From Chloroflexota bacterium (lineage in GTDB: Bacteria > Chloroflexota > UBA11872 > UBA12225), in the NCBI GenBank assembly GCA_030447525.1, contig JAUJOR010000022.1, positions 1 to 64,000 of the forward strand: 64,000 nucleotides of DNA, given 5' to 3'. A program made the position numbers and the translations under genes. The notes under the pieces are model-generated. The model did not search any database. It saw only the letters and a program-made list of their open reading frames with translations, and was not told where the DNA came from. Shown piece after piece: positions 43,297-52,404 of the stretch; positions within the stretch are counted from its first letter, which is position 1; every line of letters begins with the position of its first letter.

Positions 43297-43659
43297 ATGG
43301 GGCTGTTCCGATCGCTACAGGCCCTGCTTTACGGGCTGCTCCTCATCTGCCCCGTGTGCCGGCGGGGCCGCATGTCCCGCTCGCTCCTCGCCCTGCACGA
43401 GCGCTGCCCCAACTGCGGCGTCGTGTTCGAGCGTGACCCCGGGGAGGTCACCGGGGGCATGGCCATCAACATGGTCGCCAGCTCAGTTGTCGGCGTGGCC
43501 GGGGCCATCTACGGCGCGCTGTTCAGCGGCCGTGAGATGGCCGTGGTGATCGCCGCTATCGTCGTGGCCACGCTGGGCTTTGGACTCCTGTTCCATCGCC
43601 ACGCCCGTGGCCTGTGGGTGGGCGTGCTCTACATCACCGGGGCCATCTACGAGCGGTGA
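43297..43659 (+). CDS. DUF983 family membrane protein
   Basis: This 120-residue protein has a zinc-ribbon-like CPVC...CPNC at residues ~18 and ~40, followed by two membrane segments (VASSVVGVAGAIYGALF and VVIAAIVVATLGFGLLF), the DUF983 layout. Function is unknown; such genes often sit near haem-copper oxidase genes, but none is here. It overlaps the convergent small membrane-protein gene by 13 bases. The 249 bases before it contain no clear gene. Confidence 0.85.
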   Translation: MGLFRSLQALLYGLLLICPVCRRGRMSRSLLALHERCPNCGVVFERDPGEVTGGMAINMVASSVVGVAGAIYGALFSGREMAVVIAAIVVATLGFGLLFHRHARGLWVGVLYITGAIYER

Positions 43660-44117
43660 CCCTCCGTTGCGCCCCCCTGGCCGGCATCGTCCCGGCCCTG
43701 GCCCTGGGCGGCCAGGAGGCGAGTGTGCCAGCGGAGCTGCTCCTGGAGCTCCTTTACCTCGCGCCGCGCCCCGGCCAGCTCGGCCTCCAGGCGCTGCTCC
43801 CGATCCACTACCCTGCCCGAGGGAGTCTCCCCATCCTTGGACGTCCCGCGCCCGGCGGGGCCCGCAGTGCGGCGGAGCCGGCCGTACCCGCCGCCGGCGA
43901 CGAACCACAACGCCAGGGGGAGGATGAGCCAGGGGAAGAGGAAGGACGCACCCCCCGCCGCCACGGCGCCGGCCAGGTGCCCGATCCCCACTACCAGCAA
44001 GATCGTGGCGGCCACCGGCCAGCCGTGGCACGATCGTTGGCCGGCGTCACCCCCTGCCACCGCCAGGTCACGTCCCGCCATCCTTGTGCTGCCCGTCCCG
44101 TGTGTGCTGCGTCCCAT
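43647..44117 (-). CDS. Small membrane protein with C-terminal coiled coil
   Basis: This 156-residue protein has two hydrophobic spans (about 35-55 and 58-75), a short basic loop, and a charged helical C-terminal part (EQRLEAELAGARREVKELQEQ) likely to form a coiled coil. I do not recognise the family; the plan resembles small phage-shock-type membrane proteins. The start at 44117 follows GGGGAGG. It is convergent with, and overlaps by 13 bases, the DUF983 gene. The promoter region on its left shares a gap with the aldehyde dehydrogenase gene, which holds a perfect inverted repeat. Confidence 0.6.
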   Translation of the reverse strand: MGRSTHGTGSTRMAGRDLAVAGGDAGQRSCHGWPVAATILLVVGIGHLAGAVAAGGASFLFPWLILPLALWFVAGGGYGRLRRTAGPAGRGTSKDGETPSGRVVDREQRLEAELAGARREVKELQEQLRWHTRLLAAQGQGRDDAGQGGATEGHRS

Positions 44118-44227
44118 CGGACGACCTCCCCTACGCATCCCGTGAGCGCCCGGCGCGCTCCCGGCCCGACTTCTCTAGGGCGATATACACCCCCGGGGGG
44201 GCCGATCTTTCCCGCCCCGCCACAGAT

Positions 44228-44269
44228 TCTATAGGTAATTCCGTACATATGTCAATTCATACCTATAGA
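44228..44269. promoter_or_regulatory. Perfect 10-bp inverted repeat in a divergent promoter region
   Basis: TCTATAGGTA (44228-44237) and TACCTATAGA (44260-44269) are exact inverted copies 22 bases apart in an AT-rich island of the 368-base gap between a small membrane-protein gene (minus) and the aldehyde dehydrogenase gene (plus). The half-sites are 32 bases apart, about three helical turns, as for a dimeric or looping regulator. The rest of the gap shows no gene. Confidence 0.6.
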
Positions 44270-44485
44270 GTAGGCGGCGGGCGCGATCTGCTACACCCTA
44301 GAGCCGGGGTGAGACCGGCATTCGAGGCACGGTGCACCCACGGGGGTCCCGCCATGGCGTAGCCGTGGCTAAGCGATAGACTGGTAGGGAGCCGCCGGTC
44401 GGCAGAACGCCCTTGCCCCTGTCCGAGAGCGTGACGGACGGACTGCCGGCTGCATACTGCCGACTTACTGGTGAGGAGCGCGTCC

Positions 44486-45892
44486 ATGCCCATCGAATCA
44501 GTCAACCCGGCGACGGAAGAAGTCCTGGCCACGTACGAGGAGATGAGCGACGGGCAGGTCGACCGCGCCCTGGCCCAGGCCCAGGCGGCGTTCGAGCATT
44601 GGCGGACGACCTCGTTCGCCGTGCGCGCGGAGAAGCTGCGCAACGCCGCCCGCTACCTGCGCGACCACCGCGACGCGCTGGCCCGACTGGCCACGCTGGA
44701 GATGGGCAAGCCGATCGCGCAGGCCGAGGCCGAAGTGGAGAAGTCGGCGACGGGGTGTGACTACTATGCCGAGCACGCCGCGTCCTTTCTGGCCGACGAG
44801 CCCATCCCCACCAATGCCGCCGAGAGCTACGTCAGCTACAGCCCCGTGGGGGTCATCCTGGCCATCATGCCCTGGAACTTCCCCTACTGGCAGGTGTTTC
44901 GGCCCATCGCCCCGGCGGTGATGGCCGGCAACGCCCTGGTGCTCAAGCACGCCTCCAACGTCCCCCAGTGTGCCCTGGCCATCGAGCAGGTGATGCTCGA
45001 GGCCGGCTTCCCCGAGGGTCTTTTCCGCACCCTGCTCGTCTCCGGCCGGCGGGTCGAGCGCATCATCGAGGACCGGCGCGTGCGCCTGGTGACGCTGACC
45101 GGCTCGGACGACACGGGGAGCCAGGTGGCGGCCGCCGCCGGGCGGGTGTTGAAGAAGACGGTGCTGGAGCTCGGGGGCTCGGACCCGTACATCGTCCTCG
45201 CCGACGCCGACCTGGGTGTCGCCGCCAAGACGGCGGCGCTGGCCCGCAACCAGAACAACGGTCAGAGCTGCATCGCCGCCAAGCGCTTCCTGGTCGTAGA
45301 CTCCGTCGCCGAGGAGTTCGAGGCCCGCTTCCTGGACGAGGTGCGGGCCCTGCGCGTCGGCGATCCGCTGGAGCGCGCGACCAACGTCGGCCCCCTGGCG
45401 CGCAACGACCTGCGAGATTCCCTGGAGCGCCAGGTGCGGGGCTCCGTGGAGCAGGGGGCCCGCGTCGCCCTGGGGGGCGAGCGCCTGTCCCGCCGGGGCT
45501 ACTTCTTTGCCCCCACCGTCCTGATGGAGGTGCGCCCGGAGATGGTCTCCTTCCGGGAAGAGACCTTCGGCCCGGTGGCCGCCGTCGTCCGCGTGCGGGA
45601 CGAGGACGAGGCCATCGCCCTGGCGAACGACTCCCCATACGGGCTGGGGTCCAGCATCTGGACGCGGGACGTAGAGAGGGGACAGCGCCTGGCCCGGCAA
45701 GTAGACTCGGGCCAGGTATTCATCAACGGTATGGTCGCCTCTGACCCGCGCCTGCCCTTCGGGGGGGTCAAGCGCAGCGGCTACGGCCGCGAGCTGTCCA
45801 CTTTCGGCATTCGCGAGCTGGTCAACATCAAGACCGTCTGGATCGGCCCGCCGGCCGGCTCCACCCCGCCGCCCGCCCCGGCGTCGGAGTGA
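44486..45892 (+). CDS. NAD(P)-dependent aldehyde dehydrogenase (succinate-semialdehyde type)
   Basis: This 468-residue enzyme oxidises an aldehyde to the acid. It shows the family signatures PWNFPYWQVFRPIAPAVMAG, catalytic Glu in LELGGSDP, catalytic Cys in NNGQSCIAAKRF, and the late EETFGPVAAV and PFGGVKRSGYGRE. The Lys-His-Ala-Ser stretch and overall length fit the GabD/succinate-semialdehyde group rather than betaine aldehyde dehydrogenases. The ATG at 44486 follows GTGAGGAG; a GTG/ATG 5 codons earlier is less likely. A hairpin follows the gene. The inverted repeat at 44228-44269 may control it. Confidence 0.93.
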   Translation: MPIESVNPATEEVLATYEEMSDGQVDRALAQAQAAFEHWRTTSFAVRAEKLRNAARYLRDHRDALARLATLEMGKPIAQAEAEVEKSATGCDYYAEHAASFLADEPIPTNAAESYVSYSPVGVILAIMPWNFPYWQVFRPIAPAVMAGNALVLKHASNVPQCALAIEQVMLEAGFPEGLFRTLLVSGRRVERIIEDRRVRLVTLTGSDDTGSQVAAAAGRVLKKTVLELGGSDPYIVLADADLGVAAKTAALARNQNNGQSCIAAKRFLVVDSVAEEFEARFLDEVRALRVGDPLERATNVGPLARNDLRDSLERQVRGSVEQGARVALGGERLSRRGYFFAPTVLMEVRPEMVSFREETFGPVAAVVRVRDEDEAIALANDSPYGLGSSIWTRDVERGQRLARQVDSGQVFINGMVASDPRLPFGGVKRSGYGRELSTFGIRELVNIKTVWIGPPAGSTPPPAPASE

Positions 45893-45915
45893 TTCCCTGA
45901 TGATCTCGTGGGCAG

Positions 45916-45943
45916 GCCCCCGCCCTGATGTGCCGGCGGGGGG
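45916..45943 (+). terminator. Hairpin after the aldehyde dehydrogenase gene
   Basis: GCCCCCGCC (45916-45924) pairs with GGCGGGGGGC (45934-45943) over a ~9-base loop. No T run follows, so it is a weak candidate for an intrinsic terminator. Confidence 0.4.
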
Positions 45944-45982
45944 CGGAAAGGGAGGGGGAGCTCCCCCCTGGCCAAGAAGGAC

Positions 45983-46354
45983 ATGATTAAGTGGGAGTAC
46001 GCCCGACTGGAGTCCACCGACGGCGGGGTGAGCGTCGTCTTTAGCCACCGGCAGCCGTGGCCGGGACTGGCCGCCGACGCCTTTTTCGAGACCCTGCGCC
46101 GCCTGGGCGACGATGGCTGGGAGCTCGTCTCTGCCCTCCCCCTGTCGGCGGTGGCCGAGTTGGACGCCCCGACGACACGGGAGCCGCGTCCCGGCAGCCC
46201 CGCCCTGCAGGAGATGCGCCTGCGCCTGGACACCGCCCGCTGGCTGGTATTCAAGCGCCCCCAGCCGGCCGAGCCGGAGGGCAAGTCCGGGCAGACTGAC
46301 CTGGTCAAGGGCCTGGTAGAGCGCCAGATCCTCAAGGGGAAGCTCCCCTTCTAG
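45983..46354 (+). CDS. DUF4177-like small protein
   Basis: This 123-residue soluble protein begins IKWEYARLES and has LRRLGDDGWELVSALPLS, the pattern of DUF4177 proteins (strand, helix, then Gly-Asp-Asp-Gly-Trp-Glu-Leu). A charged C-terminal part follows. Function is unknown. It lies between the aldehyde dehydrogenase and acetyltransferase genes on the same strand, 22 bases before the latter, so it may be in an operon with it. Confidence 0.7.
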   Translation: MIKWEYARLESTDGGVSVVFSHRQPWPGLAADAFFETLRRLGDDGWELVSALPLSAVAELDAPTTREPRPGSPALQEMRLRLDTARWLVFKRPQPAEPEGKSGQTDLVKGLVERQILKGKLPF

Positions 46355-46376
46355 ATCTACACCTCCACTAGATTCG

Positions 46377-47729
46377 ATGGCTGCGCTAGAGGGGACAGCG
46401 ATCGCGGAGCTAGGGGATGGACTGGTGCTCCGTACGGCGACGGGGGCGGACAGCGAAGCGTTGGCCGCCTTTAACGCCCGCGTCCACGGCTCCGGGGGCC
46501 GGCTTGACGAGGGGACGGCGTTGTGGGTGCGTGACCTGATGTCCGGCAGGCATCCTACCTGCGGTCCGGGCGACTTCACGGTGGTGGAGGACAGGCAGAC
46601 CGGCGCAATCGTGTCCTCCTTGAACCTGATCTCTCAACGCTGGTCCTACGGAGGCGTCGAGCTGGCCGTGGGGCGCCCGGAGCTGGTAGGGACGCTCCCG
46701 GAGTACCGGCGGCGGGGCTTGATACGGCGCCAGATGGAGGTCGTCCACCGCTGGAGCGCGGAGCGGGGCGAGCTGATGCAGGCCATCACCGGCATCCCCT
46801 GGTACTATCGCCAGTTTGGGTACGAGATGGCCCTGCAGCTGTACACCACCAGGCACGGGTACCGGGACTCCGTCCCCGCGCTGGGCGCGGATGGGGAAGA
46901 GCCTTACCGGCTCCGCCCGGCGACGGCGGCCGATCTTCCCGTCATCGCCACCCTCTATGAGGGGGGCCGCCGGCGCGCGCTCCTGGCCTGCGTGCGCGAT
47001 GCCCCAACGTGGCGCTATGAGCTCAGCGGGCGCGGCGAGAGGAGCAGCGCCCGGCGTGAGCTGATGGTGATCCAGCCGGCGCTCGGCGGCGGGACGACTC
47101 CTGGCGCGCCTCTGGGCTTCCTGGCGCACCGGCCGGTGAGCGGTGCCACGGTCAGCGTTGTGGCCTACGAGCTGGCGCCGGAAGCTTCCTGGATTCAGGT
47201 CACGCCTACGGTGCTCCGCTACCTGGCCCAGGCGGGCGAGGCGGGGGAGCGGGCGATGCCCGGCGCCCGCTTCGAGAGGTACTCCTTTTCCTTGGGCGCC
47301 AACCACCCCGTATACCGGGCGGCGCCGATCCGTTTTCCGCACGCCCGGCGGCCATCTGTCCACTACGTGCGCGTCCCCGATCTGCCGCGATTCCTGCGCC
47401 ACGTTGCACCGGTGCTGGAGAGTCGCCTGGAGGCGTCCGTAGCCAGGGGCTTTACCGGCCAGCTACGTCTCAATTTCTACCGTGACGGGGTGCACCTGGC
47501 GCTGGAGGGGGGCCGCATCATGGCCGTAGAGCGCTGGGCGCGGCCCGAGCGTGGGGAGGCCGGCGCCTCGCTCCCGGACCTGACCTTCCTGCAGCTCCTC
47601 TTCGGCCACCGCAGCCTCGACGAGCTGGAGCACGCCTTTGGGGACTGTTTTGTGGGCGCCGAGCCGGCCCGCGTCCTGCTGGAGGCCTTGTTCCCGCCAC
47701 AGCCGTCGGAGATCTGGGCGCTGGACTAA
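46377..47729 (+). CDS. Eis-like GNAT acetyltransferase
   Basis: This 450-residue protein resembles the Eis family of multi-domain acetyltransferases. It has an N-terminal GNAT domain with the acetyl-CoA loop VGTLPEYRRRGLIRRQME near residue 103 (the Arg/Gly-rich pyrophosphate-binding loop) and the downstream GIPWYYRQFGYEMAL, a second GNAT-like middle domain, and a C-terminal sterol-carrier-like domain (LRLNFYRDGVHLALEGG to LLFGHRSLDELEH). Eis members acetylate amines of drugs or proteins; the substrate here is unknown. A strong hairpin follows the stop. Confidence 0.88.
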   Translation: MAALEGTAIAELGDGLVLRTATGADSEALAAFNARVHGSGGRLDEGTALWVRDLMSGRHPTCGPGDFTVVEDRQTGAIVSSLNLISQRWSYGGVELAVGRPELVGTLPEYRRRGLIRRQMEVVHRWSAERGELMQAITGIPWYYRQFGYEMALQLYTTRHGYRDSVPALGADGEEPYRLRPATAADLPVIATLYEGGRRRALLACVRDAPTWRYELSGRGERSSARRELMVIQPALGGGTTPGAPLGFLAHRPVSGATVSVVAYELAPEASWIQVTPTVLRYLAQAGEAGERAMPGARFERYSFSLGANHPVYRAAPIRFPHARRPSVHYVRVPDLPRFLRHVAPVLESRLEASVARGFTGQLRLNFYRDGVHLALEGGRIMAVERWARPERGEAGASLPDLTFLQLLFGHRSLDELEHAFGDCFVGAEPARVLLEALFPPQPSEIWALD

Positions 47730-47780
47730 GACTTCACTCGAAGGCCGGGGCAGCGGCGCCATGACGCCGGAGATGGCGCC

Positions 47781-47818
47781 GAGCGCCCCCCGGAAGGCCG
47801 GCCTCCCGGGGGGCGCTC
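47781..47818 (+). terminator. Strong hairpin after the acetyltransferase gene
   Basis: GAGCGCCCCCCGG (47781-47793) pairs perfectly with CCGGGGGGCGCTC (47806-47818); the loop holds the palindrome GGCCGGCC. No T run follows, so its terminator role is inferred from position. Confidence 0.5.
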
Positions 47819-47856
47819 TATGTTCCAGAGTCGCTCCTGCCGGTTCACTCTACAGA

Positions 47857-47927
47857 CCTATGGAGCAGCCCTTCGTAGCCCGTTCACATCAGAGCAATGC
47901 TTGAGGGTGTACCGTGGACCCGCGTAG
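47857..47927 (-). repeat. 3'-end repeat family A, copy 5
   Basis: Read on the minus strand it goes from CTACGCGGGTCCACGG to CTACGAAGGGCTGCTCCATAGGT. It starts 44 bases downstream of the stop of the metallophosphoesterase gene on the same strand. Confidence 0.65.
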
Positions 47928-47970
47928 TGCACGAGGCTGGGATGCCAGCGCAATTGACGGTTAGTGGAAT

Positions 47971-49419
47971 TCAGCGGGCGGGGGCCAGCTCGAGGGTGTC
48001 TCCCTCGCGTCCGTCCGGGCGCAGCTCGCGGAGCAGCTTCTGCCCGTTGTCGAGCTTGCGCAGCTCGAACCCGTCATAGAGGTCGCCCGTGGCGGTGCGG
48101 GCCTCGTAGCGCAGGACGCCGCGCCCCGCGTCCCCATCGACGTGGAGCAACTGGTACAGCTGCGTGTTCTGGGCGGTGCGTTGCGCGATGGCCCCGTTCT
48201 GCTCCCAGTTGGCGGTCGACAGCGGGTACATCTTCGGCCCCGAGACCGAAACGACGAAGACGGTGCCCCCGATGGGCATGTGCAGGGCGACGCGAGCCGG
48301 CAGGGCGCTAACGCGCCCCCGGGAGTAGGTATGGTCGTGCCCCTGGAGCACCATGTCCACGCCGTACTGCTCGAGAAGGGGCAGCCACTTGTCGCGCACG
48401 GGCTTGTTGTCCCGCCCGGGCGTGCTGGAGAACACCGGGTGGTGGAAGGCGACGAACGTCCAGCGGTTGGGGTTGTTCTTGAGCATGCCCTCGAGCCACT
48501 GCGCCTGCACGTCGAGGTCTACCCCGTTGGCGTAGTTGGAGTTGAGGGAGATGACGCGCACGCCCTGGTAGTCCAGGGAATAGACGGTGCCCTTCAGGCC
48601 CTCCGGGCCATCCTGGGGCAGGGCGAACTGCGCGTTCCAGTACGGCGTTAGGGCCCGTGGGGGGCGTTGCAGGGCGTACTCGTGGTTCCCTGGCATGGGG
48701 ACGCTCGGCACCATGCCGTTCACCCACTCCGCGCCCTCGAACCACTCGCCCCACTCTTGGTCGAGGTCACCGGTGTTGACCAGATCTCCGGCGTGGACGA
48801 TGAACCGCGCCCGGGGCAGGTCGTTCTGCGCCTGGCGGATGACCCGCGACCACAGCTCCAGGATGTTGTTCTGCGCGTCCCCGAGGTAGATGAAGGAGAA
48901 CGGCTCGGGCTTATCCGACGCCGTAACGAACTGGAACCACTCGCTCCAGTCCTCGCCGCTCCCCACGCGTTAGAGATACTTGGTCTTGGGGGTAAGGTTC
49001 TCGAAGTGCACCGTGTGATAGTTGGAGACGTAGCCAAGGTTCGTCTGCAGGGTGGTGGTCTGGCCGTTGACTGTGGCCGCCCGTGCCTTGAAGGTTGGAG
49101 TGGCGTCGGCCACCACGATCTGCCCCTGGCCGCTCTTGACGTTGGCGTCCGTTCGCCAGGTCACCGCCTGCGCCCGCGCCGGGTCGCCCCGCCACGTCAG
49201 GATGACGCGGTCGGGCACTGCCGCCGGCCGGTGGATGTCCGCCGGGGCGGCGGCGGCCGCCGCACCGGGGACCCCGGCCAGTCCGCCGACCGCCCCGGCG
49301 GCCAGCCCTGCCAGCCCTGCCAGGCCGGCGAGCGCCCGGCGCTGGACGGCGCCGGGCTGCGGGTGGTCATCGCCGGTCACGGCCCGTTCTCTTGCTGTCG
49401 GTCCCTCGTCGCACTCCAT
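47971..49419 (-). pseudogene. Purple acid phosphatase-like metallophosphoesterase, interrupted by one stop
   Basis: One gene is split by a TAA at 48970-48972. The 5' part (from 49419, after GAGGAGGAG) encodes a Tat-type signal (QRRALAGLAG, Ala-rich) and an N-terminal FN3-like domain ending LTPKTKYL. The 3' part resumes in the same frame with RVGSGEDWSEWFQF and the metallophosphoesterase domain: LGDAQ, HAGDLVNTGDLD, MPGNHEY, FHHPVF and GHDHTYSRGR, the metal-binding motifs in order. Relatives read TKYLYRVG here, so a Tyr codon (TAC or TAT) became TAA by one change. All catalytic residues are intact, so the damage is recent, or an error. It would be an exported phosphatase. A family A repeat lies downstream. 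Confidence 0.85.
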
Positions 49420-49666
49420 CGCGCGTTCTCCTCCTCGCCTGTTGTCTATTCCCGCCGCCAAAGCGTTGACTGGTCCCGGTGCAGCGGTACGCCGGCGGAG
49501 CGAGCCAGACCATACGTCCGCCTTGTTACCGCGCCAGGGGGGCCCGTTTAACGCTGCGTGCCCTGCGTCCGGGCGTGCTCTACCGGCCCTGCGTCCGGGC
49601 GTGGACCGGCACCGCTGCTGGAGCGGCCCAGCCGTCAAAGCCTGGCCAGGTGAGGAGCGGATTCCT

Positions 49667-51982
49667 TCAGGGAGTGGGGGTGAGGGTGAATCGCCTGACC
49701 CACTCCACTACCCGGCGCATGTAGTCCACGCGATGGCTCGGGCGTCCGGTGCTGGTGAAAGGATGGCTCCCGCCGGGGTAGCGCACGAACTCCACCGGCA
49801 CCCGCCCGGCGGCGACCAGCCCGGCGAAGAACTCTTCCCCCTGGCCGATGGGGCAGCGGTCGTCCGCCTCGCCGTGGAGGATCAGCGTTGGTGTGCGCAC
49901 CCGCTCCACGTAGGACACCGGCGAGAGGCGGCGGAACGTCTCGCGGCCCGCCTCCAGACGTTGCTGCATCTCCCAGGGGCCGAACCAGGGGCCGATGTCG
50001 GACGTCCCGGCGAACGACTCCAGGTTCGTCACCGGCGCCCCGACCACGGCGGCCTTGAAGCGGTTGCTGTGCGTCACCGTCCACGAGGTCATGTAGCCCC
50101 CGTAGGAGTAGCCGGCCACGGCCAGCCGGCCGCCGTCGGCGATCCCGGCGGCGACAAGGGCGTCGACGGCCGCGAGCTGTTCCGGGAGGTCGTGCTCCCC
50201 CCAGCGTCCCCGGATGCGGTGGGCGAACTCCTTGCCGTAGCTCCCCGACCCGCTGGGGTTGAGGGCCAGCACGGCCCACCCCTCCCCGGCCAAGGTGTAG
50301 GCATAGAAGGCTTCGAAGAGGAAGGTATTGCCGACGAAGCTGTGCGGCCCGCCATGGATGTGCACCAGCAGGGGCGCCGGGGCGGGAGCCGGGGAGCCCG
50401 CGCCCGCTCCTTCAGCGGGGATCGGATGCACCAGCCAGCCGTCAATCTCGCCGGCTCCGGGCAGGGCGGTGCCTTCGCCCGGCGGGGCCGTTGGGAGGGC
50501 CACGCTGGCGTTCTCGGCCCCGCCCGGCGGCGGGGGGAGGGCATGGGGGCTGGGAAAGCGGCGCCGCTCAATGCGCGGCAGGAGCAGCCCGGCGAGCAGG
50601 GCATCGTTGACTGCGGTCAGTCGCCGTTCCCCCGACCCATCCCAGGCGCAGAGGTAGACGTCCCCCGGGCTCTGGGGCGTGGAGACTGCATAGGCCATCC
50701 TCCCGGCCGTCGCCGGCACGGACGCTGCAGCGCTCCCCTCGCCCCCTGCCTGTGGGACGGCGCTGTGGCTCGTGACCCGGCGCTCGCCCCCCACGATCGT
50801 CCGCATCACGGCATCGTCGAGGGCGGCGCGGACGACCATGGTATTCCCGGCCTGCGAGACGACGAAGGTCAGGTCCCGGCCATCGGATGACCACACGGGG
50901 GCCGGGGTGACCTGTGGGGGCGACAGGAGGACGGCGGCACGGTCGTCCCCCGGCGCCAACCGGCGCGCCCCGGCGGTGGCCACCCCGGCGCCGCTTCCCT
51001 CCCTTTCCAGGGCTACCGTCCAGACTCGCACCGCCGTCTCGCCAAAGCCGGGCTCCTGGGTGTCCGTCCCGTAGAGGGCGATGGCGGTGCCGTCTGGCGA
51101 CCACGATGGGGAGGTGGCCCGTCCTACCCCCTGCGTCAGGCGCCACGGGTTCGCGCCATCGGCGTCCACCACCCAGACGTCTGAGAGGTTGTAGTCGGCC
51201 CTACCGCTGCGGTTGCGCCCAAAGGCGATACGCCGGCCGTCCGGCGACCAGGCCGGCGCCCGGTCGTCCCCGTCGCCGAAGGTGATCTGCTGGGGCTCGG
51301 CGCCCTCCGTCGCCTGGCCCTCCGTCGCCTGGCCCTCCGTCGCCTTGAATGCCGGCGCGGGGCCGTCGTCGGCCAAGTCGGCCTGGGCGGAGACGACGAA
51401 GAGCTGGGTGACGGCATCAAAGGTGTAGCCCTGTCCGTCGGACTTGTACTGGGCCGCGGTGATTACCCGGGGACGCTGCTCCCAACGCCGGCGGGCCTCC
51501 CCGTCCCCCGGCGGGGGCTCCTTGAGCACGCGAGCGGCGAAGACGATCCGTCCCCCGTCGGGAGACCACACGGCGGGGCCGGCCCCGCGGTCGAGGGCCG
51601 TCAGCTTGCGTGCCTCTCCCCCATCTGCGGGCATGACGTAGAGCTGCGCCGGCTCGCCGTCGCGGTCGGACAAGAAGGCCAGCCGGCGTCCGTCCGGCGA
51701 CCAGCGTGGCCCGGTGTCCCGCTGCGCCCGCGCGTGAAGCGCCGGGGGCGCGGCCTGCATCGCCCGCTCCCCCACCGGAAGGAGTCCCCGGCGTCCCGTC
51801 TGGTGACCCGTCCGGCGCAACGTCGACCACCCAGATGCTGGAGCGGACGGCGTCGTGCTCGGCGTCGATCTCGTTCAGGACGTAGGCGACGCGCCGTCCG
51901 TCGGGGGCCGCTGGACGTCGGCCACCGTCTTGATGGCCAACAGGTCTTCCGGCTGCATGGTCCGTTTCGGCGCCCCAGTCAT
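49667..51982 (-). pseudogene. S9 family acylaminoacyl/oligopeptidase with two compensating frameshifts
   Basis: A prolyl-oligopeptidase-type peptidase: beta-propeller (repeated WSPDG motifs) then an alpha/beta hydrolase with HIHGGPHSF, nucleophile Ser in GYSYGGYMTSW, Asp in HGEADDRCP and His in GSHPF. The 717-residue frame from 51820 lacks the true start. From ATG 51982, after GGAGGAG, the product begins MTGAPKRTMQPEDLLAIK; homology then moves to another frame near 51905 (RRVAYVLNEIDAEHD, SSIWVVDVAPDG) and returns to the first frame between 51830 and 51770. The two shifts cancel, so one base is probably lost near 51905 and one gained near 51790. The start frame meets a stop, so as written it is broken. 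A GAEGQATEG repeat (15-bp x3 at 51302-51346) lies in the propeller. Confidence 0.8.
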
Positions 51983-52024
51983 GGTCGTTTCTCCTCCTTA
52001 GTACGGGGGGATGGGCGTCCAGGA

Positions 52025-52057
52025 TCAGGGCATGGCCCCCGCCGGCGCCGCGGTCAT
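52025..52057 (-). CDS. Possible leader peptide, duplicated start of the peptidase gene
   Basis: A 10-residue frame MTAAPAGAMP has its own GAGGAGAAT site 8 bases upstream. The 45 bases around its start resemble those around the true peptidase start at 51982 (MTGAPKRTMQ after GAGGAGAAA), 75 bases away. It is either a leader peptide or the remains of a duplicated start region. Confidence 0.35.
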   Translation of the reverse strand: MTAAPAGAMP

Positions 52058-52169
52058 GGACGATTCTCCTCTGTCTCCGGCAGACGGCGGAAGTCCGGCG
52101 CCGGCAGGGGGCAGCGCGCGCCCCCTGTGAGGGTAGCGTGCTCGGAGACGAGGCCCGGGGAAGAGGCCG

Positions 52170-52215
52170 GCAAGAAAACAGAGGACCCTGAGAAACCTCG
52201 CGCCTCTCAGGTCCT
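52170..52215 (-). terminator. Terminator inside the peptidase leader
   Basis: On the minus strand AGGACCTGAGA (52215-52205) pairs with TCTCAGGGTCCT (52193-52182), one bulged G, followed by CTGTTTTCTTG. It lies about 185 bases after the likely transcription start and 190 before the gene, the position of an attenuator. Confidence 0.65.
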
Positions 52216-52399
52216 GATCTGCGCCCGAGCCGTGCGCCGTCAGACAGTCGACGCCTTGAGCCTTGCGCCGGTTCGAGCTTCCCGGCGGGTGGCTGTCGTC
52301 CACTCGCCGAGCGCTGCCGGGTCCCTTGCGATCCCCGGCAGGTCGTGGCCCGTTGCCTGGGGGCCACTCCCGGAGGTGGTGCTCGCTTGCCTCCGGGAG
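52216..52399 (-). ncRNA. Structured leader RNA of unknown class upstream of the S9 peptidase
   Basis: From the promoter at 52405-52433 to the terminator the minus-strand RNA can form: an outer P1 (GCTCG/CGAGC, 52381-52385 with 52308-52312), P2 (CCAC/GTGG), P3 (GGCCC/GGGCC), and a perfect 8-bp P4 (CTGCCGGG, 52314-52321, with CCCGGCAG, 52334-52341). An alternative perfect 10-bp stem (CCTCCGGGAG at 52390-52399 with CTCCCGGAGG at 52367-52376) would exclude P1 and P2. Competing folds plus a terminator look like a riboswitch or attenuator. I could not match it to a known class, including T-box, SAM, cobalamin or TPP. Confidence 0.45.
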
Positions 52400-52404
52400 G
52401 CCAC

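Noticed and set aside
44498..46579. A 693-residue minus-strand frame opposite the aldehyde dehydrogenase gene
   Set aside because: It has no domain and mirrors the codons of the well-supported dehydrogenase, DUF4177-like and acetyltransferase genes.
52183..52225. CTGAGA and CCTGATCTG words recalling a TPP riboswitch on the plus strand
   Set aside because: The other TPP elements are absent and the words lie in the two arms of a terminator on the opposite strand.
52265..52300. GGTTCGAG resembling a tRNA T-arm
   Set aside because: No matching acceptor, D or anticodon arms were found around it; the pairing geometry does not fit a 7-base T loop.
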